Assembly: GCF_020166435.1 (NCBI RefSeq)
Contig: NZ_JAINZP010000008.1
Location: 62,001 to 126,000, forward strand
DNA from: Pectobacterium versatile
Lineage (GTDB): Bacteria > Pseudomonadota > Gammaproteobacteria > Enterobacterales > Enterobacteriaceae
Reading direction: 5' to 3'
DNA length: 64,000 nt
The notes under the pieces were generated by a model. It was given only the letters and a program-made list of their open reading frames with translations, was not told the DNA's origin and made no database searches. Within the stretch, counting starts at the first letter, position 1. Every line of letters begins with the position of its first letter. This document shows, one piece after another, positions 46,998 to 56,888 of this stretch. Made by a program: the position numbers and the translations under genes.

Positions 46998-48044
46998 ATG
47001 TTGAATGAAAGTCTTAGCACGCTGGCACCAGATGGTCAGCCGTTTCAGTTAACGACCTTGCAGAATCAGGCAGGTATGCGCGTGTGCCTGATGGACTGGG
47101 GTGCAACCTGGCTTTCCTGTGAGTTGCCGCTACCCGAGGGTGAGGTGCGAGAAGTCCTACTAGGCTGTGCATCACCCGAGCAGTATCCGTTACAAAGCGC
47201 TTATCTCGGCGCGTCGATTGGCCGCTATGCCAACCGCATAGCCAAAGCCACATTCAGTCGAGAAACCGAAACGTTTCATCTGGTTCCAAACCAGAACGAG
47301 CACCAGTTACACGGTGGCCCAGAAGGCTTTCATGCCCGCCGCTGGCGAATCGTCAGTCAGGATGCAACGCAAGTGACTTACCAATTGCATTCACCGGATG
47401 GCGACCAAGGATATCCAGGCCACCTTAACGTACAGGTGACGTACGCGCTGACCGAACATAACTCGCTGGAAATCTCGTATCAGGCGACCGTAGAGAAAGC
47501 CTGCCCCGTTTGTCTAACCAACCACGCGTATTTCAACCTTAATGGCGATTTGACTGACGTACGTAAGCACCAATTGCAGCTGTTTGCCGACTATTATTTA
47601 CCGGTCAATAGCGCGGGCATTCCCAACGCCGATCTGACACCAGTAAACGCTACCGGAATGGATTTCCGCCAACCCAAAACGCTGGAAGAAGATTTCCTGC
47701 GCGACAGCGATCAAATGGCCGTCGGCGGCTACGATCACGCTTATTTATTGCATCGCACCTGCGGTTCCAGCGAAAGTCCTGCTGCCAATTTGTGGTCATC
47801 CGATGGCCGCGTGCTGATGAGCGTTTTCACCAGCGCCCCCGCCTTACAGCTCTACAGCGGCAACTTTCTGGCTGGAACGCCCTCGCGTGACGGCGGTCAG
47901 TATGAAAACTATGCCGGTGTCGCACTGGAAAGCGAATTCCTGCCGGACAGCCCAAATCACCCAGACTGGCCGCAGCCCGACTGCTGGCTGAAACCGGGGA
48001 AAGTCTATCGCTCGGATACCACGTACCAGTTCCTCACCCAGTAA
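46998..48044 (+). CDS. galM: Galactose mutarotase (aldose 1-epimerase)
   Basis: 348 residues from ATG 46998 (MLNESLSTLAPDGQPFQL), with AGGAG upstream. Catalytic histidine and glutamate candidates are in QLHGGPEGFHARRW, LTNHAYFNLNG and the C-terminal ALESEFLPDSPNHP. GalM interconverts alpha and beta galactose and glucose. It adjoins galE without galTK. Confidence 0.95.
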   Translation: MLNESLSTLAPDGQPFQLTTLQNQAGMRVCLMDWGATWLSCELPLPEGEVREVLLGCASPEQYPLQSAYLGASIGRYANRIAKATFSRETETFHLVPNQNEHQLHGGPEGFHARRWRIVSQDATQVTYQLHSPDGDQGYPGHLNVQVTYALTEHNSLEISYQATVEKACPVCLTNHAYFNLNGDLTDVRKHQLQLFADYYLPVNSAGIPNADLTPVNATGMDFRQPKTLEEDFLRDSDQMAVGGYDHAYLLHRTCGSSESPAANLWSSDGRVLMSVFTSAPALQLYSGNFLAGTPSRDGGQYENYAGVALESEFLPDSPNHPDWPQPDCWLKPGKVYRSDTTYQFLTQ

Positions 48045-48182
48045 CTGAACAGCAAAAGATAATTAACCCATTGATAACATTGGCAGATAGCTATCTGCCA
48101 ATTTACAAAACTATGCTATTCCCTGCTTGCCGCGTTCCAACTCAGACGCTTACACTGCCATGACGTCCAAAAAGGAAACGCC

Positions 48183-48635
48183 ATGTCCGCATCATCACGG
48201 TCTCCATTATTCATTCATCATCTGCGCCATAAAGGCAGGTGGGGATGGCTATTGGCGCTGTGCTGGCTTTTCCTGAATGCACAACTGGCTATCGCAGGTC
48301 ATCAATGCGATATGACACTCAGCCAGACCTCCCCCGCTATCCAGCATCAGGCACATCTGCAACAGGCTGACGTTCAGCCGTTATCATCTCACGCTCAGCA
48401 TACGGCTACAGCGTCTTACGCTGCTGACCAGCAAACGCCGCTGTGCGAAAAACACTGCGTGCCGGATAGTATGAAGCAGGATAATGGCTCACTGGCATTA
48501 TTAGCACTGCCGGTCAGCGGTGAGCTGGTCTTAGCGGATAACCCTGTCCACCTTGACCCAGCCTCTGATGTCTGGCTTTCCCCCCCTGCGGTCGGCCCTC
48601 CGGCTGAGATCCGCTTCTGCCGATTTAGAGAATAA
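48183..48635 (+). CDS. Small secreted protein at the head of the copper operon, function unknown
   Basis: 150 residues. An N-terminal hydrophobic helix (WGWLLALCWLFLNAQLAIAG) looks like a signal peptide, and the rest is His/Gln-rich with several cysteines (HQCDMT, PLCEKHCVPDS) and a C-terminal PPAEIRFCRF. It resembles the loosely defined secreted proteins (DUF2946-like) often found next to copper efflux genes. It lies 74 bases before the CusF-like gene. A periplasmic metal-binding role is plausible but unproven. Confidence 0.6.
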   Translation: MSASSRSPLFIHHLRHKGRWGWLLALCWLFLNAQLAIAGHQCDMTLSQTSPAIQHQAHLQQADVQPLSSHAQHTATASYAADQQTPLCEKHCVPDSMKQDNGSLALLALPVSGELVLADNPVHLDPASDVWLSPPAVGPPAEIRFCRFRE

Positions 48636-48709
48636 CCCAAGCGATTGATAACCCCTGCGCCAACGGGCGCAACACTATGTTTATCAATTATTTTTATTGG
48701 GATTATTTT

Positions 48710-49063
48710 ATGCGTATCACTTATATGGCGCTGATCAGCAGCCTGATTTTTTCTGTTTCTTCCTTCACCTTCCCCGTGTGGGCCAACGACCACCAGCATC
48801 ACGCAATGATGCCGACCACTCCCCCTGCGGCCACGACAGCCGTTTATCAGACTACCGGGGTTGTTAAGCAGTGGAACGCTAACAGCGTCACGCTCTCCCA
48901 CGCGCCGATTGCCGACCTAAAATGGCCCGCCATGACGATGGCCTTCATGCCGCCATCCAGTAGCGAAATAACGCCATTGCCTGTCAACACGCCAGTCACG
49001 TTCAGCTTTATCCAGAACGAGAACGGCTACATCCTGACCGCGATTACGCCACAGCAGCCTTAA
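48710..49063 (+). CDS. cusF: CusF-type periplasmic copper/silver chaperone
   Basis: 117 residues from ATG 48710 (MRITYMALISSLIFSVSSF, a signal peptide). The mature part has the CusF OB-fold and its metal site: the histidine in LSHAPI and the tryptophan and two methionines in LKWPAMTMAF, as in CusF. It carries Cu(I)/Ag(I) to CusCBA. The outer-membrane gene follows 12 bases after the stop. Confidence 0.88.
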   Translation: MRITYMALISSLIFSVSSFTFPVWANDHQHHAMMPTTPPAATTAVYQTTGVVKQWNANSVTLSHAPIADLKWPAMTMAFMPPSSSEITPLPVNTPVTFSFIQNENGYILTAITPQQP

Positions 49064-49075
49064 CCGGAGCACAAC

Positions 49076-50335
49076 ATGAATTTATCCAAACACGACGCCG
49101 CGCGCGCGTGTCTGGCGATGTTGCTGTGGCTGCCAGCTGCCGTCTTTGCGGCAGATCTGAGTCTTGAGCAGGCTTTACAGGCGGCGGAACGTTACTCCGC
49201 CGACCTGTCAGCCAATCAACACCAGATTAACGCGCTCCAGAACATGGCCGACTCTGCCACGCAGCTTCCCGATCCCAAGTTGAAATTTGGCGTCGAAAAT
49301 CTGCCATTAGGCGGCAACAACGGTAGCCGACTCACGCGAGAAGGTATGACGATGCAGCGTATCGGCATCATGCAGACCTACGTCAGCAGCAGTAAGCGTG
49401 ATAGCAAAGCGCAGGCCATTCGGGTAGAAGCCGATGCGCTGCAAAGTAATAGCGAAAGTATTCGTGCTCGTCTGCAACGGGAAACGGCACAGGCATGGCT
49501 GGATCTGGCGCTCTCACAAAAAGCGTTGGGCGAGGTCACCGCACTGGTCACAGAAAGTCAGCGGCAGATCGCGTCGCAAAAAGCGAGTGTGGCGGCAGGT
49601 AGTGAAGCCAGTAGTGTGCTGGATGCCCGCCTGACGTTGGCAACCATGCAGGACAGGCAGTCTGATGCAGAACGGGACACGCGCATCGCACATGCCCGGC
49701 TGGTGCAGCTTACCGGCATCGCAGATATCAATGTAAACGGCGGCCTTCCCCGCTTTGAACGGCTGCCTGCCTCACGGGAGGTGCTGAGCAACACCATTCA
49801 TCAGCATCCAGAAATGCAACTGGCGCTGCGTGAGGCCGAACTGGCTCAGGCTCGCTCCGCACAGTCAGCCGTTGCCGCCATCCCCAATGTTGATGTTGAA
49901 GTCTATTACGCGAAACGTGGAGATGATTACGACGACATGGCGGGCATGATGGTGACAGTCGATCTACCGCTCTTCACATCCAAACGTCAGGATAAGGACT
50001 ATGCCGCAGACGTCTCGCGCAGCATGGAAGCTCGCGACAGAGTGTTGCTTACCGAACGAGAGCATCAGGCGCAACTCAATACGCTGATTGCTCAATATCA
50101 AGCCGCACAGTCTCGCTGGCAGCGCCAGAACAACGAGGTTCTCCCTCTCCAACAGCAGCGCATCAAACTGATTCAGGCTCAGTATCAATCCGGCAGCAGT
50201 AATCTTTCCGCCGTATTAGATGCCCGTCGGGCGTTACTCGAAAGCCGGATTGCCGTTCAGGATACCGCTCGGGAGATGGCGCAATATTGGGCTGCCATCC
50301 GTTATCTGACACCACAAGGAAGCCCTACGCGATGA
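49076..50335 (+). CDS. cusC: CusC-like outer-membrane efflux protein (TolC family)
   Basis: 419 residues with a Sec signal peptide (CLAMLLWLPAAVFA) and no lipobox cysteine, unlike E. coli CusC. The two OEP repeats have the coiled-coil segments typical of the CusC/CzcC outer-membrane channel (LSLEQALQAAERYSADLSANQ; VAAGSEASSVLDARLTLA; YQSGSSNLSAVLDARRALLES). It forms the outer channel of the tripartite pump and overlaps cusB by 4 bases. Confidence 0.88.
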   Translation: MNLSKHDAARACLAMLLWLPAAVFAADLSLEQALQAAERYSADLSANQHQINALQNMADSATQLPDPKLKFGVENLPLGGNNGSRLTREGMTMQRIGIMQTYVSSSKRDSKAQAIRVEADALQSNSESIRARLQRETAQAWLDLALSQKALGEVTALVTESQRQIASQKASVAAGSEASSVLDARLTLATMQDRQSDAERDTRIAHARLVQLTGIADINVNGGLPRFERLPASREVLSNTIHQHPEMQLALREAELAQARSAQSAVAAIPNVDVEVYYAKRGDDYDDMAGMMVTVDLPLFTSKRQDKDYAADVSRSMEARDRVLLTEREHQAQLNTLIAQYQAAQSRWQRQNNEVLPLQQQRIKLIQAQYQSGSSNLSAVLDARRALLESRIAVQDTAREMAQYWAAIRYLTPQGSPTR

Positions 50336-51834
50336 GCAAAACAGTCACGAACAAATCACTGATGTTTAGCCTGATGACACTGGCTATTCTCAGCGCGGGT
50401 GGCGTGGGCTATCTGGTTGGCAAACAGCAAACGCCGCACTCGCCGTCTACCGCAGAGCCAGAACGTGCCGTTCTCTATTGGTATGACCCGATGGTGCCGG
50501 ATAAACGTTTCGACAAACCGGGGAAATCGCCCTTTATGGATATGGAACTGGTGCCCCGCTACGCCGATGACGTGCAGGAGGATGGCGGTGTCATCGTCAG
50601 CGCTCGTCAGCAACAAAATCTCGGCGTTCGCACCACCCGCGCGGAAATGCGCGAACTGACTGACCGCACCACAGGTTATGGCACCGTCGCCCTCAACGAA
50701 CGCGGTTTACACACGCTGGTCGCGCCTAGCGGCGGCATTGTCGAGAAACTCACGGTCAATGCGCTGCAACAACAGGTGAAGAAAGGCGAGACGCTAGCCA
50801 CATTATGGAACCCGACCTGGGCGGCAGCACAGCGCGAATATCTGGCGGTACAGCAGTTGGGCGACGACATACTCACCCAATCGGCCCGCCAGCGGCTGGC
50901 GCTGTTATTTATGCCAGAAGCGATTATTCGGCAGGTCGAGCGGAGCGGCAAACCACAGGACAGGATCGCGATTACCGCACCAGAAGACGGCTACGTGAAT
51001 AAGCTGGAGGTGCGGCAAGGTATGCAGTTGAGCCCTGCTCAGCCGTTATTCGAGCTTGCCAGTCTGAACCCGGTTTGGGTCGATGTCGATTATCCCGAAG
51101 CGCAGGCGGCGCTGCTAACGATTGGCAGCGACATCAGCGCAACCAGCCGTGCCTGGCCGGGTAAAACCTTCCACGGTAAAATCAGCGAACTGCTGCCTGT
51201 GTTAGATAGCACCACACGCACGCTAAAAGCCCGTGTCGTGCTGGATAACCCGCAACAGCAGCTTAAACCCGGCATGTACCTGACCGTGCAGCTTTCTCAC
51301 GCTCAGGCACAGCCACGTCTGGCGATCCCGCAGGAGGCGCTATTGGTCAGCGGTAGCCAAAACCGGGTCTTGCTGAGCGACGGCAACGGTCATTTTACCC
51401 CGCGTAACGTCACGGTGGGCGCGTCGCTGGGCGACTGGGTCGAAATCCTCGATGGGCTAAAAGCAGGTGACAACGTGGTCACTTCCGGTCAGTTCCTGAT
51501 CGATTCCGAAGCCAGCCTGCGCAGCGCCTTACCGCAGTTTGATGCGGAGACATCGGCAAACCCAGCAACGCCAACTGCCCCCGCGGGCTATCGCACTCAG
51601 GGAGTCATCAGAGCGATAAACGGCAATCAGGCCACCATCGAACACGAAGCGGTTCCGGCACTCAACTGGTCGCCAATGACGATGGACTTCACGCTGCCAT
51701 CATCAGGGCTGCCACAGGGAGTGGGGATCGGCAGCACCGTCAGTTTCCAGTTCAGCATGGACGACAGTGGGATTCACGTCCTGCATTTTTTACCCGCTGA
51801 CGATCCGCATGCTGGCCACGGAGGTCATCCATGA
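50332..51834 (+). CDS. cusB: CusB-like membrane fusion protein with C-terminal CusF domain
   Basis: 500 residues from ATG 50332. An N-terminal membrane anchor is followed by the heavy-metal-binding segment [29 protein letters not shown], the barrel-sandwich hybrid and hairpin (about 100-250), and the beta-barrel and membrane-proximal domains. From about residue 418 to 490 a second CusF-like domain appears, with its site in [16 protein letters not shown], then a His-rich tail ([11 protein letters not shown]). E. coli CusB lacks this domain. The fusion would hand copper straight to the pump. It overlaps cusA by 4 bases. Confidence 0.92.
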   Translation: MSKTVTNKSLMFSLMTLAILSAGGVGYLVGKQQTPHSPSTAEPERAVLYWYDPMVPDKRFDKPGKSPFMDMELVPRYADDVQEDGGVIVSARQQQNLGVRTTRAEMRELTDRTTGYGTVALNERGLHTLVAPSGGIVEKLTVNALQQQVKKGETLATLWNPTWAAAQREYLAVQQLGDDILTQSARQRLALLFMPEAIIRQVERSGKPQDRIAITAPEDGYVNKLEVRQGMQLSPAQPLFELASLNPVWVDVDYPEAQAALLTIGSDISATSRAWPGKTFHGKISELLPVLDSTTRTLKARVVLDNPQQQLKPGMYLTVQLSHAQAQPRLAIPQEALLVSGSQNRVLLSDGNGHFTPRNVTVGASLGDWVEILDGLKAGDNVVTSGQFLIDSEASLRSALPQFDAETSANPATPTAPAGYRTQGVIRAINGNQATIEHEAVPALNWSPMTMDFTLPSSGLPQGVGIGSTVSFQFSMDDSGIHVLHFLPADDPHAGHGGHP

Positions 51835-54800
51835 TTGCCTACATCATTCGCTGGTCGCTCAAAAACCGTCTTCTGGTTTTACTGGCCGCGCTGCTCATGG
51901 CCGCATGGGGCCTGCTTTCCCTGCAAAAAACGCCGCTGGATGCCCTGCCCGATTTATCGGACGTGCAAGTCATCATTCGCGTCAGCTATCCGGGGAAAGC
52001 GCCGCAGGTGGTGGAAAATCAGGTGACCTACCCGCTGACGACCACCATGCTTTCCGTGCCGGGTGCCAAAACGGTACGGGGCTTTTCCATGTTCGGCGAT
52101 GCCTACGTTTATGTACTGTTTGAAGATGGAACTGATCCTTACTGGGCACGCTCCCGTGTGCTTGAATATCTCAGTCAGGTGCAATCCAGCCTGCCTGCCG
52201 ATGCGAAAACCTCGCTCGGCCCAGATGCCACCGGCGTCGGCTGGATCTACGAATACGCACTGGTCGATCGCAGCGGAAAATACAGTCTGGCCGATCTGCG
52301 CGGTTTTCAGGACTGGCTGCTGAAATATGAGCTGAAAACCGTTCCCGATGTAGCAGAAGTCGCCAGCGTGGGCGGTATGGTCAAACAATATCAGATTGTC
52401 GTCGACCCAGAACGCATGCGAACGCAGGGCATCACCCACCAGCAGATCGTCAGCGCTGTTCAAGCAGCCAATCAGGAAAACGGCGGTTCTGTGCTGGAGT
52501 TGGGCGAAGCGGAGTACATGGTGCGCACCACCGGTTACCTGAAAACCGCGCAAGATTTCAACCATGTGGTAATTACTACCCGCAACGGCATTCCTGTGCT
52601 GTTGCAGGATGTGGCGACGCTCAGAGAAGGGCCGGAGATGCGGCGCGGCATCGCAGAACTGAATGGCGAAGGCGAAGTGGCGGGCGGTATCATCGTCCTA
52701 CGCTATGGCAAGAATGCGCTGAATACGCTGCATGCCGTCAAAGCGCGGTTACAGGAAATACAAAAAAGCCTGCCAGCGGGTGTAGAAATCGTCCCAACCT
52801 ACGACCGCTCACAGCTGATTGAACACGCCATCTATACGCTCAGCTTCAAGCTGCTGGAAGAGTTTGTTGTCGTCGCGATCATCTGCGCCCTGTTTCTGTT
52901 TCACTTCCGCTCGGCGCTGGTGGCGATCATCAGCCTGCCGTTGGGGATTCTGGGGGCGTTTATCATCATGCGCTATCAGGGCGTGAACGCGAATATTATG
53001 TCGCTGGGCGGTATCGCGATAGCCATCGGCGCGATGGTGGATGCCGCGATTGTGATGATAGAAAACATGCATAAAGTCATTGAACAGTGGCGGCATGAAA
53101 ACCCCGGGAAGCAGCCGCAGAATAACGAGTGGTGGCAGTTGGCAGAACGAGCTGCGGTGGAAGTGGGTCCCGCGCTGTTTTGCAGCCTGCTGATCATTAC
53201 GCTGTCGTTTGTCCCGGTGTTCTCACTGGAGGCACAGGAAGGCCGCATGTTTTCACCGCTGGCCTTTACCAAAACCTATGCCATGGCCGTCGCCGCCGGA
53301 TTAGGAATTACGCTGGTGCCGGTATTAATGGGGTATTTCGTACGCGGCAAGATACCGGACGAACAGGCGAATCCGATTAACCGCTGGCTGATTGCAGCCT
53401 ATCACCCAGTGTTGCAAAAGGTGTTGAGCTACCCGAAAACCACGCTGTTGATTTCCGGCCTGCTGCTGCTGCTGACGCTCTTTCCGCTCAGCCGTCTGGG
53501 GAGCGAATTTATGCCACCGCTGGATGAAGGCGATCTGCTGTATATGCCTTCCACCCTGCCCGGCATCTCTGCACGGGAAGCTGGCCGACTGCTGCAACAG
53601 ACGGACCGGCTGATTAAAACCGTGCCCGAAGTCGAGTCGGTCTTCGGCAAAGCGGGCCGTGCCGAAACGGCAACCGACCCAGCACCGTTAACCATGCTGG
53701 AAAGCACCATTCGGCTGAAACCACGCGATCAGTGGCGCGAGGGCATGACTATGGACAAGCTGGTTGCCGAGTTGGATCGTACCGTCAGCCTGCCGGGTAT
53801 CGCGAACGTGTGGGTTCCCCCTATCCGTAACCGTCTGGACATGCTGGCCACCGGCATCAAAAGCCCGGTGGGCATTAAGGTTAACGGCAATAATCTGGAA
53901 GATATCGAACGTACTGCTGCACAAATTGAGCAGGTGGTGAAACGGGTTCTGGGCGTGACGTCCGCACTGGCGGAACGGCTGGCGGGTGGACGCTATATCG
54001 ATATTGATATCGATCGTCAGCGCGCCGCACGCTACGGCGTGTCCGTCGAGGAGCTTCAGTCGGTGGTCGCTACGCTAATCGGCGGGCAAAACATCGGCGA
54101 AACCATTGAAGGCCGCCAGCGTTATCCCATCAACATCCGCTACCCGCGAGAATTACGCGATTCGCTACAAAAATTGCGTGACCTGCCCATCGTGACGGCC
54201 AACGGCAGCAGAGTGACGCTGGCAGAGCTGGCTGATATTCGCGTCAACGAAGGGCCACCGATGCTGAAAAGTGAAAACAGCCGCCTGTCGGACTGGATTT
54301 ATGTCGACCTACGTGGACGCGACCTAAAATCTGCCGTTGAAGACATGCAGCAGGCCGTTGCCCAACAGGTCACGCTGCCGGAAGGCGTTTCCCTGAGCTG
54401 GTCCGGTCAATTTGAGTATCTGGAACGCGCCACGGAAAAAATGAAAATCGTCGTGCCCTTTACGCTGCTGATCATTTTTGTGCTGCTGTATGTCACCTTC
54501 AACCGCATCAAAGACGCGTTGCTGATTATGGCAACGTTACCTTTCGCGCTGATTGGCGGCGTCTGGCTGCTCTATCTCCTTGGCTATAATCTTTCTGTAG
54601 CGGGTGCCGTGGGCTTTATTGCACTGGCGGGCGTGTCGGCGGAATTCGGCGTCATCATGCTGCTGTACCTCAACCATGCAGTAGAGAAACACCGCGTTGC
54701 AGGTCAGGCGCTGTCACGCCAGCAATTGATGGATGCCATCCACGAAGGGGCGGTTCTGCGCGTACGGCCAAAAATGATGACCGTGGCTACGATTATGGCA

Positions 54801-54968
54801 GGGCTGCTCCCCATCATGTGGGGCGGCGGCAGCGGATCCGAAATCATGCAGCGGATTGCCGCGCCGATGATAGGTGGGATGGTGAGTGCCCCTCTGCTGT
54901 CGATGCTGGTGATTCCAGCGGTCTATCTGTTATTGCACAAAGGGGATTCCGGTTTGCTGAAACGGTAA
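51831..54968 (+). CDS. cusA: CusA-type heavy-metal RND efflux pump
   Basis: 1045 residues, the usual CusA length, with twelve membrane helices and two large periplasmic loops. Heavy-metal RND hallmarks include [28 protein letters not shown] at the start, the central metal-site methionine region [12 protein letters not shown], and the proton-relay aspartate/glutamate region of helix 4 ([18 protein letters not shown]). It exports Cu(I)/Ag(I) with CusB and CusC. No two-component cusRS pair is adjacent, so regulation may come from elsewhere. Confidence 0.94.
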   Translation: MIAYIIRWSLKNRLLVLLAALLMAAWGLLSLQKTPLDALPDLSDVQVIIRVSYPGKAPQVVENQVTYPLTTTMLSVPGAKTVRGFSMFGDAYVYVLFEDGTDPYWARSRVLEYLSQVQSSLPADAKTSLGPDATGVGWIYEYALVDRSGKYSLADLRGFQDWLLKYELKTVPDVAEVASVGGMVKQYQIVVDPERMRTQGITHQQIVSAVQAANQENGGSVLELGEAEYMVRTTGYLKTAQDFNHVVITTRNGIPVLLQDVATLREGPEMRRGIAELNGEGEVAGGIIVLRYGKNALNTLHAVKARLQEIQKSLPAGVEIVPTYDRSQLIEHAIYTLSFKLLEEFVVVAIICALFLFHFRSALVAIISLPLGILGAFIIMRYQGVNANIMSLGGIAIAIGAMVDAAIVMIENMHKVIEQWRHENPGKQPQNNEWWQLAERAAVEVGPALFCSLLIITLSFVPVFSLEAQEGRMFSPLAFTKTYAMAVAAGLGITLVPVLMGYFVRGKIPDEQANPINRWLIAAYHPVLQKVLSYPKTTLLISGLLLLLTLFPLSRLGSEFMPPLDEGDLLYMPSTLPGISAREAGRLLQQTDRLIKTVPEVESVFGKAGRAETATDPAPLTMLESTIRLKPRDQWREGMTMDKLVAELDRTVSLPGIANVWVPPIRNRLDMLATGIKSPVGIKVNGNNLEDIERTAAQIEQVVKRVLGVTSALAERLAGGRYIDIDIDRQRAARYGVSVEELQSVVATLIGGQNIGETIEGRQRYPINIRYPRELRDSLQKLRDLPIVTANGSRVTLAELADIRVNEGPPMLKSENSRLSDWIYVDLRGRDLKSAVEDMQQAVAQQVTLPEGVSLSWSGQFEYLERATEKMKIVVPFTLLIIFVLLYVTFNRIKDALLIMATLPFALIGGVWLLYLLGYNLSVAGAVGFIALAGVSAEFGVIMLLYLNHAVEKHRVAGQALSRQQLMDAIHEGAVLRVRPKMMTVATIMAGLLPIMWGGGSGSEIMQRIAAPMIGGMVSAPLLSMLVIPAVYLLLHKGDSGLLKR

Positions 54969-55105
54969 AGCCAGAGCGTGATTTTACGCAAACAACCTGC
55001 GGATAAATCACGCTTGCCATCGACTATCGATTGCCGATAACCGTTCTCCACCCCTATAATGAAATCAGTTATCACAGAAATCTTAGGATAGGAAGGAGTT
55101 TAGCT

Positions 55106-55858
55106 ATGGCTGTAACTAAGCTGGTACTGGTAAGACACGGTGAGAGCCAGTGGAACAACGAAAACCGCTTCACAGGCTGGTACGATGTCGATCTATCCGA
55201 CAAAGGCCGTTCAGAAGCCAAAGCCGCAGGTCAGTTGCTGAAAGACGAAGGTTTTGCCTTTGATTTCGCGTATACCTCCGTGCTGAAACGTGCCATTCAT
55301 ACACTGTGGAATGTACTGGACGAGCTGGATCAAGCCTGGTTGCCAGTTGAGAAATCCTGGAAACTGAATGAGCGCCACTACGGTGCGCTGCAAGGTCTGA
55401 ACAAAGCCGAAACCGCTGAAAAATACGGTGACGAGCAGGTTAAACAATGGCGTCGTGGTTTTGCGATTACGCCTCCAGAGTTGACGCGTGATGACGAACG
55501 TTTCCCAGGTCACGACCCGCGTTACGCTGCTCTGAGCGACAAAGAGCTGCCGCTGACTGAAAGCCTGGCGCTGACCATCGAACGTGTTGTGCCTTACTGG
55601 AACGAAACCATCCTGCCACGCGTCAAAAGCGGTGAGCGTGTGATCGTTGCGGCTCACGGTAACTCACTGCGTGCGCTGGTGAAATACCTGGACAACCTGG
55701 GCGAAGACGAAATTCTGGAACTGAATATCCCAACTGGCGTGCCGTTGGTTTATGAATTCGACGAGAACTTCAAGCCTATCAAACGTTACTACCTGGGCAA
55801 CGCAGACGAAATCGCTGCAAAAGCTGCCGCAGTAGCGAATCAGGGTAAAGCGAAGTAA
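55106..55858 (+). CDS. gpmA: 2,3-bisphosphoglycerate-dependent phosphoglycerate mutase
   Basis: 250 residues from ATG 55106 ([17 protein letters not shown]), the standard length; a 25-codon extension is ignored and AGGAAGGAG precedes the ATG. The phosphohistidine is in [10 protein letters not shown], with [14 protein letters not shown] and the second histidine in [11 protein letters not shown]. It interconverts 3- and 2-phosphoglycerate in glycolysis. In E. coli it is next to galM; here the copper operon separates them. Confidence 0.98.
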   Translation: MAVTKLVLVRHGESQWNNENRFTGWYDVDLSDKGRSEAKAAGQLLKDEGFAFDFAYTSVLKRAIHTLWNVLDELDQAWLPVEKSWKLNERHYGALQGLNKAETAEKYGDEQVKQWRRGFAITPPELTRDDERFPGHDPRYAALSDKELPLTESLALTIERVVPYWNETILPRVKSGERVIVAAHGNSLRALVKYLDNLGEDEILELNIPTGVPLVYEFDENFKPIKRYYLGNADEIAAKAAAVANQGKAK

Positions 55859-55878
55859 TTTACCCCTGAATGACAAAA

Positions 55879-55916
55879 ACCCGGCCATTACTGGCGGTCT
55901 ACAGTAATGGCCGGGT
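55879..55916 (-). terminator. Strong 15-bp stem-loop after gpmA
   Basis: ACCCGGCCATTACTG (55879-55893) pairs exactly with CAGTAATGGCCGGGT (55902-55916). On the minus strand it is followed by TTTTG, a short T run; on the plus strand by A's. It would stop minus-strand transcripts (the CRISPR array or aroG read-through) from entering gpmA, and may protect the gpmA mRNA end. Confidence 0.75.
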
Positions 55917-56197
55917 AAAAAAACAGGCATAGCGTTATACCATCTACTCTCGACAGAATCCCCTTCTCGACGCTGACACGGCTTTAACGCATGACGCATC
56001 GCTCACCTTGCCCTGTATCGAACAATACCTTCCCGAAACTGCACTGCTAAAAAACAAGATAAAACGCATCGACCACCTGCTGTGGTAAATACCACTCTGC
56101 AGCGCGGTGCACCCGCTACTTTTCATACTATTACAGCATTCCTGACCCGTAACCGTTGATGGTATGTAATTGCTGTTAGCTGGAGTGGTTAACCGCA

Positions 56198-56470
56198 CGG
56201 TTTATCCCCGCGTGTGCGGGGAACACCATGTATATGTGTAAATGGGGAAGCCTGCCATCGGTTTATCCCCGCGTGTGCGGGGAACACTTGCAGGGATCGA
56301 TTTCTCACTATGATGATGGCGGTTTATCCCCGCGTGTGCGGGGAACACAGCAGAATTGCAATCTTCTTCATAATCATTCCCGGTTTATCCCCGCGTGTGC
56401 GGGGAACACGAAAACGCTAAGGGTATGGGCAAGTAGCCCATCGGTTTATCCCCGCGTGTGCGGGGAACAC
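56198..56470 (-). CRISPR. Type I-E CRISPR array: 5 repeats, 4 spacers
   Basis: Five identical 29-nt repeats start at 56198, 56259, 56320, 56381 and 56442, separated by four 32-nt spacers. Each repeat contains the palindrome CCCCGCGTGTGCGGGG and the block GGTTTATC, the I-E signature. The usual I-E transcript reads GTGTTCCCCGC...GATAAACCG, so the array is transcribed on the minus strand from the AT-rich leader on the right. The newest spacer is then the right-most (56410-56441). No cas genes are in the window. Confidence 0.97.
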
Positions 56471-56640
56471 TCTAAATATAGAGATTTGTTTTATAACATT
56501 TTTTCCAGCATAAAGAATCCTACCGATTTTTCTACACCGGTATATATCTATAACTCATTGATTATAAAAAGATAAAAAATAGACAAATCGCGTTCCACTC
56601 TGCCCTACCGAATTAAGATATTTTTCCTTTATAATTCAAT
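56471..56640 (-). promoter_or_regulatory. Putative AT-rich CRISPR leader
   Basis: About 170 bases right of the last repeat, rich in A/T runs (TTTTATAACATTTTTTCC and similar), the expected position and composition of a I-E leader for minus-strand transcription. I did not identify an IHF site or promoter with certainty. Confidence 0.6.
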
Positions 56641-56888
56641 AGAGTGAAGAATTTTGTGAGCACGCTTTCCGTTACGACGACAGCGAGGGCAGCATAGGCT
56701 GACAGTAGAGGAGAATATCCTGAGACATTCCCGCTGGTTTTAAAATGAATAACGCTGGACGTTGTTCTTACCAATCTGGTCAGAACCTACCAAAGAAAGT
56801 AGGGTTCTGATTTATTGCGCCAGATTTGTGGGAATTCCTCAATGCCTGTGCCGGATTTTTATGGCGAGCTTCCTGCTCGCCATTAGGA

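Larger units (their letters stand above)
55859..56888. other. Accessory-rich intergenic region between gpmA and aroG
   Basis: About 1030 bases with no credible gene. It holds a strong hairpin next to gpmA, the five-repeat CRISPR array, its AT-rich leader, an imperfect hairpin (56781-56810) and another just after aroG (56860-56882). No cas genes lie inside the window. The small frames that run through the repeats are artefacts of the array. Confidence 0.7.

Noticed and set aside
56214-56575. Open frames of 68 and 115 codons across the CRISPR array
   Set aside because: They are produced by the in-frame repeats; translation gives only repeated FIPACAGNT-like fragments.
56781-56882. Hairpins between the CRISPR leader and aroG as a small RNA gene
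   Set aside because: The stems are imperfect or lack a T tract, and no promoter-terminator pair could be defined.
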